From Apostichopus japonicus (taxonomy: Eukaryota > Echinodermata > Holothuroidea > Aspidochirotida > Stichopodidae), in contig NC_092570.1 in NCBI RefSeq assembly GCF_037975245.1, positions 19,357,418-19,421,417 of the forward strand: DNA of 64,000 nt, given 5' to 3'. Under the pieces are notes generated by a model. That model saw only the letters and a list, made by a program, of their open reading frames with translations, had not been told where the DNA came from and did no database searches. Positions within the stretch are counted from its first letter, which is position 1; each line of letters opens with the position of its first letter. Of this stretch, positions 45,445-58,131 are shown piece after piece. Position numbers and translations under genes: made by a program.

Positions 45445-46336
45445 GCCAACCTGACTGCATAGGTTCCTTTTGCTAAAGCAAGGAACCAAAAAGTCTAGTT
45501 TCTAGGAAATCATATACATTAATAGATTCTTTGTAGAAGGCAGCTGCCTTGTTTTGCTTTCATGTTGATGCATGATTCTAGGCACTAGGGAGCAGCCAAT
45601 ACACATAAAAGGTTGTGTCCACTTAAATAGCATTGTGCAATTATTGTATAAAGGTACTCCAAGGTAAATATTTTGAAATTGAAACAAAAATATTCCTCTG
45701 CATTTGCAATTCAGGTCAGTATTGTTGGTACAAAAATTACAGGCAAGCTATAAATATGTTTTCAAAACTTGCAACATTTGCTGCTGGGGGATTACCTACA
45801 GTACTATATTAACCACGTATGGAATTTCAAGAATTGGTTTCTGATATCTCATTGGCTTTTAAGTCTTTAACCTCAACTGTCTTACAACAGATTGATTTTG
45901 TTTTTGAAGACTATTGTATTGACTATAAATGCTGCATGTGATTCCACTCATACTTTTTCAGCTGAGAGTCCATGGTAATTTTGTTGCAAATCTAATGAAT
46001 TCACAAGTAGTTGAAGGAATGAAACTTTGTTATCACGTAGCAATTACTAGCAATGATATCCTCATGCACACCAATGACCTACACAGTCAAAATGCTACAA
46101 TAAACTTTACAATGCCACATGTAAACATTTCCCAATATATACATGTCTCAACAAAATGATATACAGTGGTAACCATGGCGATGTAATAACTATCCCCCAA
46201 ATAATGAATAATACTGACAACAGCTGTACTTGAGATGCAAAAGCTCAACATTTCCTGACCAATCTTGGACTTTTTTGGGCATCCTTTTAGAGGGACACAA
46301 ACTGTTTTCACTGGCTAGATCCTTGCACATGTATGT

Positions 46337-46411
46337 GATCCAAAATTGAAACCAGCTAGATCTACAGAATAACCAGACGTGGAAACCCCCAATTGGGGCC
46401 AGTTAAGCTTC
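46337..46411 (+). repeat. dispersed repeat family R3, copy 1
   Basis: CCAGCTAGATCTACAGAATA and then GTGGAAACCCCCAATTGGGG correspond to 49550-49606 with several mismatches. Confidence 0.6.
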
Positions 46412-46937
46412 CAAGCAGTGACCCAAGAAATGACCCTGTCTGACCTGATAATATCTACCAGTACTGTAAAGGTTACTTATGTTTCAAAAACATTGGTAAG
46501 TAATTAAAATGGCAGGAATGCTCCTTAGCAACTCATATAGAAAGCAACAAAAAAAAATGCTTGTTTCCTGTAAGGAACTAATTTCTTAAAGGTCACCAGT
46601 AGTACGATTGATAATACATTACTTGAGACAAGGATAGTCTCGTCTGGACTCTGCCCTTGTTAACAGATAATTACTATTGTTCTACTCGATCGATTGTATT
46701 AAAGGATCCCTATATTTCCCACTATTGGCAACTTTAAGGTGGATTATTTAACGGCATATTGGTTACATTATTCGCTAATACATATGCTTCAACATCAGCT
46801 AGACATCCAGCTGGCTCTTCATGCTTCAGGATATACGATCATTGTTTCTTCATCATGTGACTTATCTAATATGTAAATTTGAAATAAAAATAAAATAAAA
46901 CTGTTAGCAAACTGCTTATCCACTACAGAGCCCTTTA

Positions 46938-46977
46938 GCCTCCGAAGAAGATCCTGCTAGGATCGAAACGTCAGGCC
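46938..46977 (+). repeat. hammerhead-like repeat, copy 1 (core mutated)
   Basis: GCCT, CCGAAGA, a six-pair hairpin GATCCT-gct-AGGATC, GAAAC, GTC, AGGC. GCCT and AGGC can pair as stem I. The catalytic CTGANGA is CCGAAGA here. About 60 bp is shared with 57422-57461 and its flank, including CAGGCC and TTACTTATACACA. Confidence 0.5.
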
Positions 46978-49118
46978 AACTTACTTATACACATGTAAAT
47001 ATGCACAGGAATCTGTTCATAGTGAGAATTTGGGACAGAGGTCCAGTATATAGTGCTCAATGAAGATGCACGCGATGAAAAATCCACGGTTTTCATATGG
47101 TTCACTTACTCTGATTGGTTCCTGAAGGCATAAGCTGATAAATGCATACAGAAATTAATCTACACACAGTGAAACAAATCCACGTCTATGAAAAAAATCT
47201 GAATGTTGAGGTACTCTTTACCTCCCAAGGTTGTCCACGTTATCAATGCAAGAGACATATCCCTATATGTCATTAATCTTTCCTAACGACATGTGTCGAG
47301 GGAGGGAGGGTGGGGGATAGCCTGATCGAGCTCCTGCAGGTTAGCAAAAATTGGGGGGGGGGAGAACAGACTAGTATTTCATATTAATGCAGTGTAAGAA
47401 TAATGAAGAAACAAGCAAATTTTGCCAGATTGGAAGTGTTTATGAAATAAATAAAAACTAAAAGGGGTTTACTCTACTGACTTTACTGGGAGGCGACCCC
47501 AGTCCTGACAAAACCACCCTCCTGGGAGAACTTAGCCAAGGAAAAGGAAAAAATCCCTTCTCCTACACTCTCCATTCACCTAACTTTAAAGCTACTCATC
47601 CTTTCTCTCTCTCCTCCTGCCCCATTCCTCTTTTCTGCACTATCCATCCTACACTCACCCATTTCCTTCTTCCTAGATTCTGCTTCCTTAAATATCATCA
47701 TTCTCCAGTCCCCTTCCCTCCCCAACCCCTCCCTCCCCAACCCCTCCCTCCCCAACCCCACCCCATCCCCTGCATTTACACAAGCACCTTTGCAGCATAC
47801 TTATCCAACTTCATTCAATGTGGTGTTTTCAAGTGTAGTTTTATCATTCCTGGTTTTAGACAGGACAAGGAGAGTTTCCAGCGATGAATACCCACTATAG
47901 ATTCACTATTCAAACAGGTCAGCTAAGCATTGTCTGACAAAGCCAATTATTGATTTTACACACATTCTTTGATAAAGCCAGGCTGTCCTTTGAAGGTTAT
48001 CCCTTTACCACATGGAGATTACAGGAAATATCTCTGCAGCACTTACCACACATGACAGCAGAGAGCTGATCCAATGAACCTATCTACTACTATTGGGCTT
48101 GACCAGAGAAATTTAAAAGTTGAGTAATAGTACCTACCCATGGGCCTCGGACTCACACGACTCTGTTGTTATGGACATCAAATTTAAGGAAAATAGCTTT
48201 GTGACATGAACAAGCAAGACCTGAGAGGGTGGGGGGGGAGGGGTCCAATATCTCATGAATGATTATGCTAGGTCGTTTTTGATATGATATCGCTTTTACT
48301 TCTCACAAATTTAAAAAGAGTATTAGAAGACATTTGATGTCCATTCACACAAGCTTCATGTACAGAATTTTCATATTCTTACTCAACCCACAGGTTGCTT
48401 AAGTTTTTAAAAAATTTCCGTAACTGATCAGCTTCCTCTACCAAAGAACGGCTGTAATGGAGTAGTGTATTGGAATTGTAGAGCCTGTGAGGATGACCTG
48501 TGAGAGGAAAAGTTACTTGAAAGAATTCCAGGGTCATAATAAGTGCAAGTTGCCACTCAACTCACAAGCAGCCATTTGTGGCCTTGACTTCAGAGTGGAG
48601 TTACTTGCCCAAGCCAACAATCTAGCAGTATTGACAGTATCTTGTGAGCTTGGAGATTAATTTAGTTGCATCCTTTCATATATCTACAACAACCTAGCCA
48701 CCTATATATCATATGTAATTGGCAAAAGTTGATCCCAGTAAAAGCTTTGTCCTAAATAAAATGTTAATTTTATGATGGTAATTTTAAAACGAAAAATGCT
48801 GCAGTTACCATGCCCTTCCTTCAAACTGTCTTGTTAAAGTAGATAAATAAAATTAAATGGCTTTAAGTATTGGAGAGACACTCGGACGAATGTTAACCGT
48901 TTGGAGCTTATTTGAATTAATTAAAACAAGTTGAGAAAAGAGTCAGCACGCCAAAATTAAAGGTGATTTGTAAGACCTGGCCATGACAACTTATGTGTTT
49001 TTTCAAAAAGTATGATAAATTCCCCAAAACTTATTGTTTTGGGGATTTACGAGTGACGATACTTACCTGTCTCCCAGAGTCCCACATCTGCACTTTCCCA
49101 TCTAGCTAACTACACATT

Positions 49119-49180
49119 GGAAGGTTTTAGCACTGCGCCCTCGCTCCCTGGGCACCGCCCACTTACAGTAGAGTACTTCT
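49119..49180 (-). repeat. dispersed repeat family R1, copy 3 (minus strand)
   Basis: On the minus strand: AGTGGGCGGTGCCCAGGGAG and then AGGGCGCAGTGCTAAAACC. This is the most GC-rich copy and contains a GGGCGG box. About 40 bases further on in the same direction there is a strong donor-like CAG|GTAAGTATCG (49068). Confidence 0.55.
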
Positions 49181-49549
49181 CCAAATCTACCATTAAGGAA
49201 TAATTAGCAGGAAGACTGGACAGAGCAAGCTTGTTTAACCGCTAACTCTGTTGTAATCTACCAGATGTCACTCCCTATTGCAACAGCATTGAGGTGAACG
49301 CACAGCGTCTATTTGTGGCTTGTAATAAATGCATGTGAAGTCATTAATAAATCTGCAAAGCTATCAACTGAAAACCGTTGATGAAGGAATTTGCATCTGG
49401 TGACAACAGCCGAGCTCACTTGCATAGAAATTTATATTGAATTTTAACCAGCAAGAATCTCAAATACCTGTTCAAAAGTTGCAGCATTCTACTGTGAAGG
49501 TAAGCAGGTAGTCAGATATATATGCTGTGGCATGATAAGTAAGCTTGAA

Positions 49550-49606
49550 CCCAGCTAGAACTATAGAATAAACAAACATGGAAAACCCCAATTGGGTAAC
49601 TTTTCA
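49550..49606 (+). repeat. dispersed repeat family R3, copy 2
   Basis: CCAGCTAGAACTATAGAATA and ATGGAAAACCCCAATTGGG, partner of the copy at 46337. The palindrome CCCAATTGGG is kept in both. Confidence 0.6.
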
Positions 49607-51453
49607 CACATTAACACAAAACATCCAAGCAGAAGAAGCTTTCAGCCTTGTTCACATCATTTGACAATGCAAGGGGGGGGGATGATCCAAAAGGGTGATC
49701 ATGTACTGCGGATCAGACTTCGCCATCTTGATCTACTTTTTCTGGAGGATCTGACACAACAAAGGTGATCAAGAGTGTAAACTGTAAAGTGAATGCTCAG
49801 GGGATAATTACACCAAGATGTCCGGTTACTTGCCCATCACTTCTGTATTTATAAGCAAAGACCTGCAGAGTCTAAATGCTGAGGGCGGGGGGGGGGGATT
49901 GGGGAGGAGAGAAGGCCTGTATTTAACTCAGATATTAAGCTAGTAAAACTATACAATATTGGTCACATGATCAAATCTTTGCCATGCCTATGGCAGATCT
50001 TGTCAGATGACAATTCCCTTTATAGGAAAACACATACCAAACATCATCGTTAAACAGCTGATTGGCATTGATTGGCATTCACTCATGAAAAAAATTAATT
50101 TAAAGGTTTGGAAAGAGAGGGGGAAGGGAGAGTGGGAGGAGGAGGAGGTGAGGGGGAGGAGGGCTGATTAAAATACAACTCAGCTTGATCCGAATTGAAG
50201 GGACATTTTCACCTGCAGTGACAACCTTGGATTTTATTTTGAGTGTAGATACTCTATAGATGACTATTTCAGATCTAGGATCACATTTTTATAGGGTCCA
50301 AAATGAAGTTAATTTGTAAGATACTCACTCACCATCTATGCCCATTTTAAAAATCATCTGTGGCCCTTATTTAAAATACCTGACTTACATTAACTGTTCT
50401 TTGTTAGTCTGTTTTGAATTACTGCATGAATCATGCCTGGCTGTCCACAAAAACTTAATGGCCAATGGTTAGCAAGATTGAATACAATATTTCTACTCTA
50501 AACAAATCTTAAAAGGTTTTTTAAAGGATTTAAAGGTTTCGCTGGGAGGTCTGCATTAACTATGAGACCCAGTGGAAGACCTGGAAGATCTAGACATTCT
50601 TTTAAGCTCCAGTGCTACACATACTGTACTGTGCTATTATATAGCAAGGTCATGTGAAGTATCTAGAGTAATAATCAACATAAATTCTTTGTTGTCAATT
50701 TACAAACAGACTTTGTAAAATCAAACAGGATGAAGAGATCCGCTGTTCAAATATGAACCTCTTGGTGTAATCATAGTTTAAGTTCCTGTTGAAGCATTCC
50801 CAAAAGAGAGTTACCAGCAGCATATTGGAATCAGCCTAGATAAAACAGGAGTGGCCATCATAACCTTTGTAATATCAGAAGCTTCCTGTCACCACTCTTA
50901 GAACAAATTAGAGCACATCTTCAGAATTGATACATGTAAAACAGTTCATCAAGAGTGGTAATTAACCACTTACCCACAGCCCTGCTGGACGGTACCTTGC
51001 CTAGATGTATTCAATGCAATTATGACATTAACTCACCATGCTGGTGGACTACTTGCCACAGATAGATCCCTAACTAATTGCTGGTTTGAACAACAACAAA
51101 ATTACAAATTTACCAATTTTCTCTCCATTATTATACTTTTTCATCTACTTTTAAATGGACTACAATGATTTTGTAATCTTTTAGCTCTGATATTAAATTC
51201 CTGTAAAATTGTATGCAAATTTTCGACAAATAAGAACAGTTTGTGTGTCGATATGCATGCGAGAATGGTTTTCCCCTTCTGAATATTACATTACCTTTGA
51301 GCAACAGTTCATTTGTCAAAACTGAAACAGGATATTGTTCATGCAATAGCTGAAATCAAATTCCACACAGATTAATGCAATTGTAACAGTGACAATGTGA
51401 ATTTTATGTTTAAAGCTAAATTTAACCAGAGGGAAACACCTACCAGCGGTTAC

Positions 51454-52174
51454 TTGCCTATCTGGAGATATCGTGTTTACAAGGAATTTTCACACCCTGG
51501 TGACCTTAAATGAACTCTAACCTACACCAAATTGTGTATAAACTTTACACTACATAACACCTCCTTTGATGTTCATGTTCTGGAGATGCTGCATTTCGTT
51601 AGGGTTATTGCACTCACTAAGCTGGTTATACATACTGTAGTACATATTATATATGAAGTTCCTAAAACCTTTTTTTTTTTATCATGTTTACAAGGTTTTA
51701 CAGACTTTGACTAATGTTGACCACAAATGACATTTGACTTCCAATTTCTATAGGGTTCTTGTAGTCACCAAGCTGGATCTACATAAGTTTGAAGCTCAAG
51801 GAAGTACGCACTTCTTGAGTTATTGTGTTTACAATTTTTCCAGACTTTCACTTAAATGTTAACCGCAAATGACCTTTGACCTCTACCAATTTCAGTAGGG
51901 TTCCTCTACTCATAATCAACATCAACATGCCAAGCATGAGATTCATCTAAGCTTCTCTTCTTGAGATATCATGTTGACAATGTTCCAGATTGACCTCTGG
52001 TGACCTAGTGTGACCTTTGATCCCAGCCAAAAACAATATCAGCCAAGAACTCAATACGGTGCATCAACATACAAAGTTTGAAGTCAATCCAACTTTAAAA
52101 TATTGAGTCATCGTGTTTACAAGGTTATCACAGTTTGACCATTGGTGACCTAGTATGACCTTTGATCCCAGCCA
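51454..52174 (+). repeat. diverged tandem array of about 145-bp units
   Basis: The phrase GAGATATCATGTTTACAAGG, with variants, recurs at about 51465, 51680, 51815, 51963 and 52105. Each unit carries TGACCT half sites, including a perfect DR1 at 51870-51882 and TGACCTTTGATCC twice. It resembles the core type of the 42.6-45.3 kb element but is a different, older family. Confidence 0.75.
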
Positions 52175-55100
52175 ATATATGTAATATTTCTGCGATAATG
52201 CCAATATTTCAATGTAATTACCAAAATTATGATTGAAGAAAAAGTATTGAAATTTGTACTGTAGTTTTCTTCCCTCATGAATGCAAATTCAAATTCAAAA
52301 TGTCTTTGAAAACAATCAAAATGTCCTTTTTTCCCTTCTTCAACATTTTGCCCATCAGTAGATCTGTAAACTTTCAAGATAAGACCTTACTACTAAATTT
52401 AAAACTCTCTGTTGCTATGTAACATTGCTTGTATCACATTGTAGTTCACAAAAGCTCTTGGTCAGTACAGATCTCACAATCTTTACAAAAGGGATACGAA
52501 ACTGCTCTTCGAGGAAATGAAACAATGAACAAGAATAACGATGATTGAATCGTTGCTGTAGAAACAACCAACTGCAAACCTCAGCACATCGGTGACAGAG
52601 CAGAACTATTGCAGAACAGGTCCTATAATTTTGTAAAGTAAATTTGCCTCTATTTCAATTTTCTTCGGGTAAACACAACTGTTTGAAAAGTCTTGAAGAA
52701 ATTTCATGATGATATTGAGCAATTAACTTTATTTCTCAACATGTTTTCACTTCAAAGACAAAGTGCTTTTCCATCTACCAACCCCCCCCCCCAAAAAAAA
52801 AAAGGTTGTAACATTTATAACTGAAATGTTATGACAAAGTAGAATGTATTCAGGCCTTCACATGACCTATATAAAGCCATGACCAAAACATGGCAAAATC
52901 CTTCTCAGCAGGCGATCACAATCTCAATATTTTCCAAAATTTGGTTTCTCTTTTTCTATCTTCAGGCAATGATGATTTTTCATCATTTGTCAAAACTGGA
53001 TCTCCATTTTAAAAGTTGCTGCAAAGGTAAACAAACCTCAGAGTAAGACCCGCTTCCATTCCAGCCACCCTCTGTGGTCTCTCTGGGGCATCTGGAATTC
53101 CTGCCAGAAAGGATTGAGACTTTCATGCTGCTTGAGACCCCCAAAGTATAAATATAGGTAGTAACTTTTTAATACCACAAAATTATATGTTAGAGGATAA
53201 ACAAAATAGAAAGTAACCAAAAAATGTTTTTTTTTTTTGAGATATCATAGCTGCTGTGTTATGTACAAGTGAGATGTCATAAAAGTCCATCCTTTTGGTA
53301 TCCCTCTGACTCCTGATTCCTATAACTTCCTGGATTGTGTCGTGTTACAAAAGAAAGACCATGTGTCAGTCATTTTATAAAGGTACAATATTTCAGTGAC
53401 ATCGGAACTTGAAAATATTCCATCAGTATCACAGGGGGAAAAAAAATTAAAAGAACAAAGAACTTACTTTCTTCAGAATCTAAAAACAAGGAATATTAAA
53501 CAATGAACTCAAAATACAATGTATCCCTATTTGGGGATCTATGATGCTAACTTTAGCTATTTCTATAATTGGTACATTGAGGGTGACTGGGCTTGCCAAC
53601 CATCTGTCAGGACATTTAAATAGCATACTCGCAATGTAATTTTATTCGATTCATCATCTGCTCACAATTTCTACACAAGACTCATCAAGTGTCTGTTTGG
53701 TGTGTTGTTAAGGAAGTAAACATCATCTTTTTCTGTTCGTTTACAGTACAGTATTAGCCGTCAATTTAAGAACATTCATCTCGGTTTAAACAATCGAGGG
53801 ACTTTATATCCGCTAATTAGCAACAGTGCATTATCAACAAATGGAATTGATAAAAAGATCACCACATCCTGCACGACAAGATCTACTTTGACATTTACGG
53901 ACTGTGAGAGCTCTAATCTATTCCTTGCTAGATAGTAGGCTGGAATTGCATGCGAGTTACCAATTAGCTGGCTACTGGTGGTGAATATATAGTGCTCACT
54001 ATGTGAGGACAATTTACAATGTATGACAATATTATCATCTTGCATCAGAGCCATACTAACAGGGAAAAAAATACACGTTAACACCCATCCACTGGAAGAC
54101 ATGGATGGACATTCCTTGATTCGAATTGGTCAGAATGCCGTTTATGGATATACTGACCAACGCCATGATATACATGTGTATATATGCCAAGATGGAGGCT
54201 TTTAACAATACACCACCACCAACTAACAAAGCCCCTCCTCACAAAGCAGCTTTTATGTTCTTTTCTGTATTCCTCCTTTCTTCACAAAGAAGAGGAGGCA
54301 AAGGTCAATCCTAGTCTCTCTCTCTCTGTTCCCTAGAGCTGTATCTCCTTCTCATTCTCATCCTCCTGAGCCAGATTCCTGTGTACATTCCAACCACATG
54401 CAAGGTGGACAATTACCTATTACAATTCTGACAGTCTATATATTATACAGATGAGCCATACATACATACATACATACCCCTTGTTGGTGGTGGTAGCAGC
54501 AGTATTTCTCCTGTGGAGCTTTTGCACATCTCAACAGGGTCTGATATAACTGACCTCTGTAGGATTTGGGGAACAAAGACATTCTTCCTTGATATTGCAA
54601 CAGTTCAATGCCACTCTGTCTATCTTACTTCACACACTGTATATATCTGAAGGAGAGGAGGCCCCACCATACAGCAACATGGAATTACCAGATTGCCCAG
54701 GTACAATCTACTGTTGTATACTGTACATCTCATGTACAGGCAAATGATAATATACCAGGTATACTAACTTGTAGGGAATAAACCCAACTGTAGCCATATT
54801 TACGAATGTTTCAAGGACGAAGTCCAGCAGAATTTCACCAGGAATATGTTTTATTAGAAATATCAAATGGCGGATTGGAAAAAAACCCATCACAATATTC
54901 AAAGTGATTTTATTTCAAAACCTGAACCAACCTACTTTCAACTGCCTGTATACTTAATTGAGGATCATATCTTTAATATTGACAATCCATCACATCTCAG
55001 GTATTGATTACTCCAGGGGTGCAGAGGTACCTATATGCTACCTTGCACATGGTAAACTGGGCTGGCCAAGTTTCGAACACATATAGGGTTACAGTTGATG

Positions 55101-57116
55101 ACAACGAGATCAAAGCACTATTAATGATGTGCACACTTTTATGTACAAGTAATAATGAAGTCAAGTTCATGTCAAATATCTAAGACAGCAGTTAACTTTT
55201 GCACCTTCATTCTTGACCAAAATTTCCTCAGTTCTGCAATTTTCCTGTGATAATTAAAGATGAGCTACTTGTTGAAGAGCGCAATAGAATAAAAAAAAAT
55301 TGTTTGCATCTAATTAAATATCACTTGACTGGTTAAAGTACAGACAGGCCAACTATCTATTTAGATATGAACACTTTTGCAGTCATACATAACTTTACGT
55401 CAAATCAGCATACCTGTTTCGTACTTTCGTACACTAAAATTGGCTTAATATTTAACATATTGTGTCATAAAGAATAAAGATGATGTGTATAACATGAGGC
55501 TGCCAGGAATTTATCTTCTGCACACTATCAATTTATTTTATGTATCCATTACATTTTCTTGATCATAACTGAAATAAACACACCGAACTATTATATTATT
55601 CATCTATTTCCCTGTCGCAACCAAGGCCCCCAAGCATTTTTTTATTTAAAATTTTTTAATGTCCAATAAAAAAAAAGCCTTGGCTGGTTTCAAACACACA
55701 AAGGGCAATCAAACATGTACACACTTCCACAGCATCAGAATTTACACCCAGCAAGATAATTTACTGTGAGTAAATACCATCGTTGAAACCACAAGCCACT
55801 GTCCACGTGCAGCTATCCAGCAAATCTAATTGTGATGCTGTTCCGGACTGACTGAGGTACCTTTTACCTATTCATTTAGTCAGCTGCCCTTTTTAGGGTT
55901 CACATTTAAATGCTGTGTGAATAGAATCTTTCACCTCTAAGTCCAAGGGGATGTTGACAATTTCTTTTGTCTGGAGACTAAAAGTTCTCTGCGGGCAGAG
56001 GACCAGATCCTACCCTTTAACACAACTCAGTGAATGGGAAGGCACAACCAGCTGTTCTTTCTTATAGCAGTTGAGGTGGTTTTCCGAGCACATACACTGC
56101 ACTTTGTCTGAAAGTTTAAATGGCCTTTGTCCCCAAAGTCCTGGTCCTCAGAGGTAGGCTTGCTTGCCACAGAAGTTGTAGCACACAGCATCCTCAATCA
56201 ATTTCAGTATTTTTTATTCTGCTTCAGTATTTTTCTACTTAACAAAAATGTGTCCATCGTTGGTGTGGCCAGGGGTCTTTGTGGGCTCTCTGCGAGGGTA
56301 TTTTACGCCTGTGCAGTAATTTTTCGATGGCAACATGTGGTATTAGTTTGGACAATTGAGTAACGATGGTTGGTAGGCCCCTAGACAGATATCCATCCAT
56401 TATAAAAAATACAATTGGTATATATTTGAAATGAACAAAGACAAATACAGCCAACTTTGTAAATGATATTTATGTACATGTGATAGAGTGTGAGGGTCAG
56501 GCAAACTTGCTCGTTTAACCAATGGATGCTGACAGTTTGAGTACGGTAGTACATGTACCAAGGCTTCCAATCACAGGCAATAGGTTGAAATGAAGGTGTG
56601 GGACTGTACAACATAGGCATTACAACATGTTACCACTGAATAACTACTGGAATGATTGCCATTTAATGATTAAAGCAAATGTTATCAGCTCATACAGTGT
56701 TCAAGAGTTGAATTATAGCAACGGAACAGAATTTGAATCCTCACCGAACAAATCATTCACACTCCATTCGGACTCCTGGAGATATTCCAGAGAGTAGGTC
56801 CCAGATATAAGCTACTGTATGCCCCACTAATGTTACACTTTGAAGCACTCTCTCCCACTTAAGTTGTGGTATCATAGCTGAAAGCTGAAAAACTATCTTA
56901 CTGTACATCCTTTGGTGCAAACAATAATGGCTGCATTTATACAGTACATGGTATTGTCCAGAGTTTCATGGGACCCTCCGGGTATGGACTTCACTGGGAG
57001 GTTGTTATAGTCTCCAATGATGATGACCAGTAACAATGCTATTTACATGGCATTCTCAAATGTGAATGAGGCTAAAGCACTTTAGTGAATATTCTAAACT
57101 TGCAAATTACTCTCGA
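52175..57116. other. no gene recognised
   Basis: AT-rich, with C- and A-runs at 52783-52802, (CATA)n near 54461-54477 and CTCTCTCT at 54315. No ORF shows family similarity that I can recognise. Confidence 0.5.
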
Positions 57117-57190
57117 CCAGAAAACGTTTAGTGGTTCCCATGCCCAAACGTATTCATAGTGTGGTAAAGCCATACACATGTTAATATTCA
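57117..57190 (+). repeat. dispersed repeat family R2, copy 2
   Basis: Partner of 33024-33100: CCAGAAAACG, TGGTTCCCATGCCC, TATTCATAGTGTGGTAAAGC. It lies about 230 bp before the hammerhead-like motif. Confidence 0.6.
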
Positions 57191-57421
57191 TGAGCTTGTG
57201 CACACCAAAGTGAAGAGGGATTATGTATTGACTAATGCGGCAGCACATAAAGAAAGGTACCAGGGATCAGTTATCATGTTGACCAAGTCTATTTAGTACA
57301 AAGCATAAAAATAGATGCATACATAATTATTAATATGGTCAAATTTTATGATCACATAAGCATACAGATATACTGTATTTACATTGTACAAGTGCACTTC
57401 ATTCACTTCATTCTTCATTCA

Positions 57422-57461
57422 GCCTCTGAAGAAGATCCTGCTAGGATCGAAACATCAGGCC
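57422..57461 (+). repeat. hammerhead-like repeat, copy 2 (core intact)
   Basis: GCCT, CTGAAGA, one extra A, hairpin GATCCT-gct-AGGATC, GAAAC, ATC, AGGC. It fits the hammerhead consensus CUGANGA..GAAA..NUH, with stem I and stem II pairing. There is an unpaired A before stem II and no room for a closed stem III, so self-cleavage by a single copy is doubtful. Confidence 0.5.
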
Positions 57462-57510
57462 CACTTTACTTTTACACACTTCAATATTTTGTGAGAAATT
57501 TATTCTTACA

Positions 57511-58131
57511 GCTCATACAATTCCAAAGTTCCTGGCCATGGACACGTCGTCTGGACTAGAAAATCACTTTCTCGTAACTAATTGCATGCATTCTGAATGA
57601 ACCTAAAAAGCACTATCAACTAAACATTCTCACGGCTCATACATTTCCAAAGTTCCTGGCCATGGACACGTTGTCTGGACTAGAAAATCACTTTCTCGTA
57701 ACTGATTGCATGCATTCTGAATGAACCTAACAAGCACTATCAACTAAACATTCTCACGTCTCATACATTTGCAAAGTTCCTGACTATGGACACGTTGTCT
57801 GGACTAGAAAATCACTTTCTCGTAACTGGTTGGATGCATTCTGAATGAACCTAACAAGTACTATCAACTAAACATTCACACGGCTCATACATTTCCAAAG
57901 TTCCTGGCCATGGACACGGTGCCTGGACTAGAAAATCACTTTCTCGTAACTGGTTTGATGGCATTCTGAATGATCATAACGAGCACTATCAACTAAACAT
58001 TCTCACGTCTCATACATTTCCAAAGTTCCTGGCCATGGACACGGTGCCTGGACTAGAAAATCACTTTCTCGTAACTGGTTGCATGGCATTCTGAATGAAC
58101 CTAACGAGCACTATCAACTAAACGTTCCCAT
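57511..58131 (+). repeat. 124-bp tandem array, five copies
   Basis: CTCATACATTTCCAAAGTTC recurs at about 57511, 57635, 57759, 57883 and 58008. Each unit contains GACTAGAAAATCACTTTCTC and ATTCTGAATGAACCTAAC. Copies differ by only a few percent, so the array is young. It starts about 50 bp after the hammerhead-like copy 2. Confidence 0.95.

Larger units (their letters stand above)
42403..45498 (+). mobile_element. non-autonomous Helentron-like element with tandem core
   Basis: Parts in order: a head of about 115 bp (GAGCCCAAGGGCACTG, then GGTTCCTTGCTT at 42430), a tandem core (42660-45276), a (CA)n/(CATA)n block (45395-45444), and a tail with a hairpin at 45463-45488 (GGTTCCTT pairs with AAGGAACC), then CTAG. 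The 12-mer GGTTCCTTGCTT in the head is the inverse of AAGCAAGGAACC in the tail, giving subterminal inverted repeats. This plan matches the HINE/Helentron group described from molluscs and flies. A second head at 1-118 shows it is dispersed. No coding sequence is present. Exact termini are uncertain by about ten bases. Confidence 0.65.
45499..51453. other. no gene recognised
   Basis: AT-rich DNA with a hammerhead-like repeat (46938-46977), a repeat pair (46337-46411 and 49550-49606), CCCAACCCCTCCCT repeats at about 47705-47760, and purine-rich blocks at 48228-48243, 49880-49905 and 50108-50163. Isolated donor-like sites exist on the minus strand (48047, 49068) without a convincing exon. Confidence 0.55.
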
